Source of the DNA: Leifsonia aquatica
GTDB lineage: Bacteria; Actinomycetota; Actinomycetes; Actinomycetales; Microbacteriaceae
Assembly: GCF_014190775.1 (NCBI RefSeq)
Contig: NZ_JACHVP010000001.1
Span: forward strand, 744,001 to 808,000
Length of the DNA stretch: 64,000 bases
Direction: 5' to 3'
The notes below the pieces were generated by a model, which worked only from the letters and a program-made list of their open reading frames with translations, did no database searches and was not told the DNA's origin. Shown one piece after another: positions 62,545 through 64,000 of this stretch (the first letter of the stretch is position 1; each line of letters starts with the position of its first letter). The position numbers and the translations under genes are program-made.

Positions 62545-64000
62545 CTATTCGGCGGGGAGCAGCTGAGAGGCGCGGACGACGCGCTTGCGTGCGATGGCGA
62601 TGAGCGCCAGCCCGAAGCCGAACGCCGCCCAGAGGAGCAGCCCGCCGAGACCGCGCCAGAGATCCGAACTGCTCGCGATCACGCCCTGGAGTGCGGTGAT
62701 CGCGGGTGAGGTCGGCAGCCAGGGGAGGGCGCCGTCGAAGAAGGCGGGCGCCGTCGACACGATCCCCGACGCCAGGGTGATCACCACCACCAGCATCGAG
62801 AGGAACCGGCCGATGCCACCGAGGAGCGCGACGAGACCGTGGTTGACCGCGGCGAAGGCGATCCCGACCCCGACGGCGACGCCGGCGAAGCCGAACCAGT
62901 GGCCGGCGTCGAGGTGCAGCGCCGGCTGCATGATCGCGGCGACGAGCACGCCCTGGACGGCTCCGAGCACCGCGGCCGGGACGAACCCGTCGAGGGCGAT
63001 GAGACCGGCGGCGCGGGAGGTCAGCAGCGCACGGCGCGAGACGGCCTGCAGCACCAGGAACGACGCCAGCGCGCCCAGCCAGAGCGCCACGGACGCGAAG
63101 AGCGGGATGCTCGTCGCCCCGAACGCGGCCGTGCCCGACGCCTTCTGCGTCACCGGCTCGGAGGCGACCGAGGCGAGGTTGGTGCGCTCGCCGCTGTCGT
63201 AGCTCGGCAGCTGCGCCACCGCGGTCTTGAGCCCGGAGGCGAGGGAGGCCGCCCCGGACGCCGACTGGTCGGCGCCGGTCGCGAGCGGCGTGATGCCGGT
63301 CGCGAGCTGGGAGACGCCGTCCGAGAGCTGGGAGGCTCCGGACGCGCTCTGAGCGGCGCCGTCAGCGAGCTGCGCGGCGCCCGAGGCGGACTGCTGCGTG
63401 CCCGCGGCGAGCTGCTGCGCGGCGGAGGCCGACTGCGCGACTCCGCCGGCGAGCGATCCGGCACTGGAGGCGAGGGCACTGGTCCCGGTCGCGACCTGCT
63501 TGGCGATGTCTTCGATCGACTGCCCGGCCGACACGGGGGCGGTCAGCGTCCCGACCACCGTCAACAGTTCCGTGCAGGTGGCGTCGGTCGCACCGTGATC
63601 CGCGATGCAGGTCGCGAGCGCGGTCTTCGCCGACGCGGCGGCGGCCGATACCCCGGTGGACACTCCCGACGCCCCTGCGGAGAGCTGGGCCGTCTGAGCC
63701 GGGAGGTCCTTCGTTCCATCGGCGAGCGTCTGGAGACCGCCGGCGAGTTGCGATGTCCCGCCGGACAGCGTCCCGAGCCCGCTGGAGAGCCCGCTCGCCC
63801 CCGAGGACAGCTGGCCGATGCCGCTCGACAGCGACGACGCCCCGCTCGCGAGCTGCCCGGCCGCGTCGTTGAGTTGGTGCGTGCCGCTCGCGAGCTGCGT
63901 GAGTCCGCTCGACAGCTGGTCCGCTCCGGTCGCCGCCTGCCCGATCTGGTCGTGCAGGGTGTTGAAGCCCACGTACACGTTCTCGAGGTACGTCGAGGTG
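62545..64000 (-). CDS. YhgE/Pip-family membrane protein, 5' end outside window
   Basis: 485 codons plus one base are visible and the frame is open to the right edge. The part before the repeats (TSTYLENVYVGFNTLHDQIGQ) matches the YhgE/Pip family. About 190 residues of heptad-like repeats follow (GLTQLASGTHQLNDAAGQLASG), a long coiled or beta-helical stalk. Six membrane helices close the protein. Family members include the phage infection protein Pip (Lactococcus, phage receptor) and T7SS-related EsaA; the role here is unknown. Confidence 0.9.
   Translation of the reverse strand, partial: TSTYLENVYVGFNTLHDQIGQAATGADQLSSGLTQLASGTHQLNDAAGQLASGASSLSSGIGQLSSGASGLSSGLGTLSGGTSQLAGGLQTLADGTKDLPAQTAQLSAGASGVSTGVSAAAASAKTALATCIADHGATDATCTELLTVVGTLTAPVSAGQSIEDIAKQVATGTSALASSAGSLAGGVAQSASAAQQLAAGTQQSASGAAQLADGAAQSASGASQLSDGVSQLATGITPLATGADQSASGAASLASGLKTAVAQLPSYDSGERTNLASVASEPVTQKASGTAAFGATSIPLFASVALWLGALASFLVLQAVSRRALLTSRAAGLIALDGFVPAAVLGAVQGVLVAAIMQPALHLDAGHWFGFAGVAVGVGIAFAAVNHGLVALLGGIGRFLSMLVVVITLASGIVSTAPAFFDGALPWLPTSPAITALQGVIASSSDLWRGLGGLLLWAAFGFGLALIAIARKRVVRASQLLPAE

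Overview
The window is high-GC DNA (mostly G or C at third codon positions) from an actinobacterium. Gene content and order (pncB, DUF3039, murI, rph, rdgB; prfB, ftsE, ftsX, smpB, ssrA; clpS beside DUF2017) point to the Microbacteriaceae, close to Leifsonia or a related genus; the genus is inference. It reads as chromosomal core with a few accessory blocks. No transposase, integrase, CRISPR array, rRNA operon or replication origin was seen.

Layout. 1-914: the 5' half of a JetA-like (DUF3375) Wadjet defence gene running off the left edge, behind an intrinsic terminator and the initiator tRNA gene. 1050-7025: eight overlapping genes coding for a receiver domain fused to a PIG-L deacetylase, an ATP-grasp enzyme, a PHP phosphoesterase, a 51-residue membrane protein, a receiver-only regulator, a membrane histidine kinase and a nitrilase-family amidase. 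No gene in this operon has a DNA-binding domain, so its output is probably enzymatic. 7035-10239: an aminotransferase and an HtrA-type protease. 10302-17306: surface glycopolymer genes (two GT2 glycosyltransferases around a CDP-alcohol phosphotransferase, a Wzt/Wzm-like exporter, a nucleotidyltransferase) with an EcsC-like protein and a small XRE regulator. 17579-20175: an ABC exporter.

20198-34862 is largely housekeeping: NAD salvage, cell wall, RNA and nucleotide hygiene (pncB, murI, rph, rdgB), a CDF metal exporter, DedA, tRNA-Leu, an LLM flavoenzyme, an MFS carrier, prfB, ftsEX, smpB and ssrA. 34953-46741 holds transport and metabolism genes: an APC permease, an alpha/beta hydrolase overlapping adenosine deaminase, a quinone reductase overlapping a Nat-type ABC exporter, a HisN-like phosphatase, an ArsR/epimerase divergent pair, a desaturase, tRNA-Lys and an AI-2E family permease.

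46814-55202 is a single sugar-utilisation operon, read from 55202 leftwards: a secreted (alpha/alpha)6-like protein, a LacI repressor, a solute-binding lipoprotein, two permeases and two GH130-type enzymes. Its promoter (TTGACA, 17 nt, TACGGT) is followed at once by a 12-bp palindrome, very probably the LacI operator. 55392-64000 holds a baeRF-family protein, the GH15/clpS/DUF2017 overlapping operon, zwf, two small proteins, an ArsB/SLC13-like carrier and the truncated start of a YhgE/Pip protein.

Many starts lie 6-8 nt after a TANNNT -10 box, so leaderless mRNAs appear common here. I chose starts from this pattern, Shine-Dalgarno spacing and overlaps with upstream stops.
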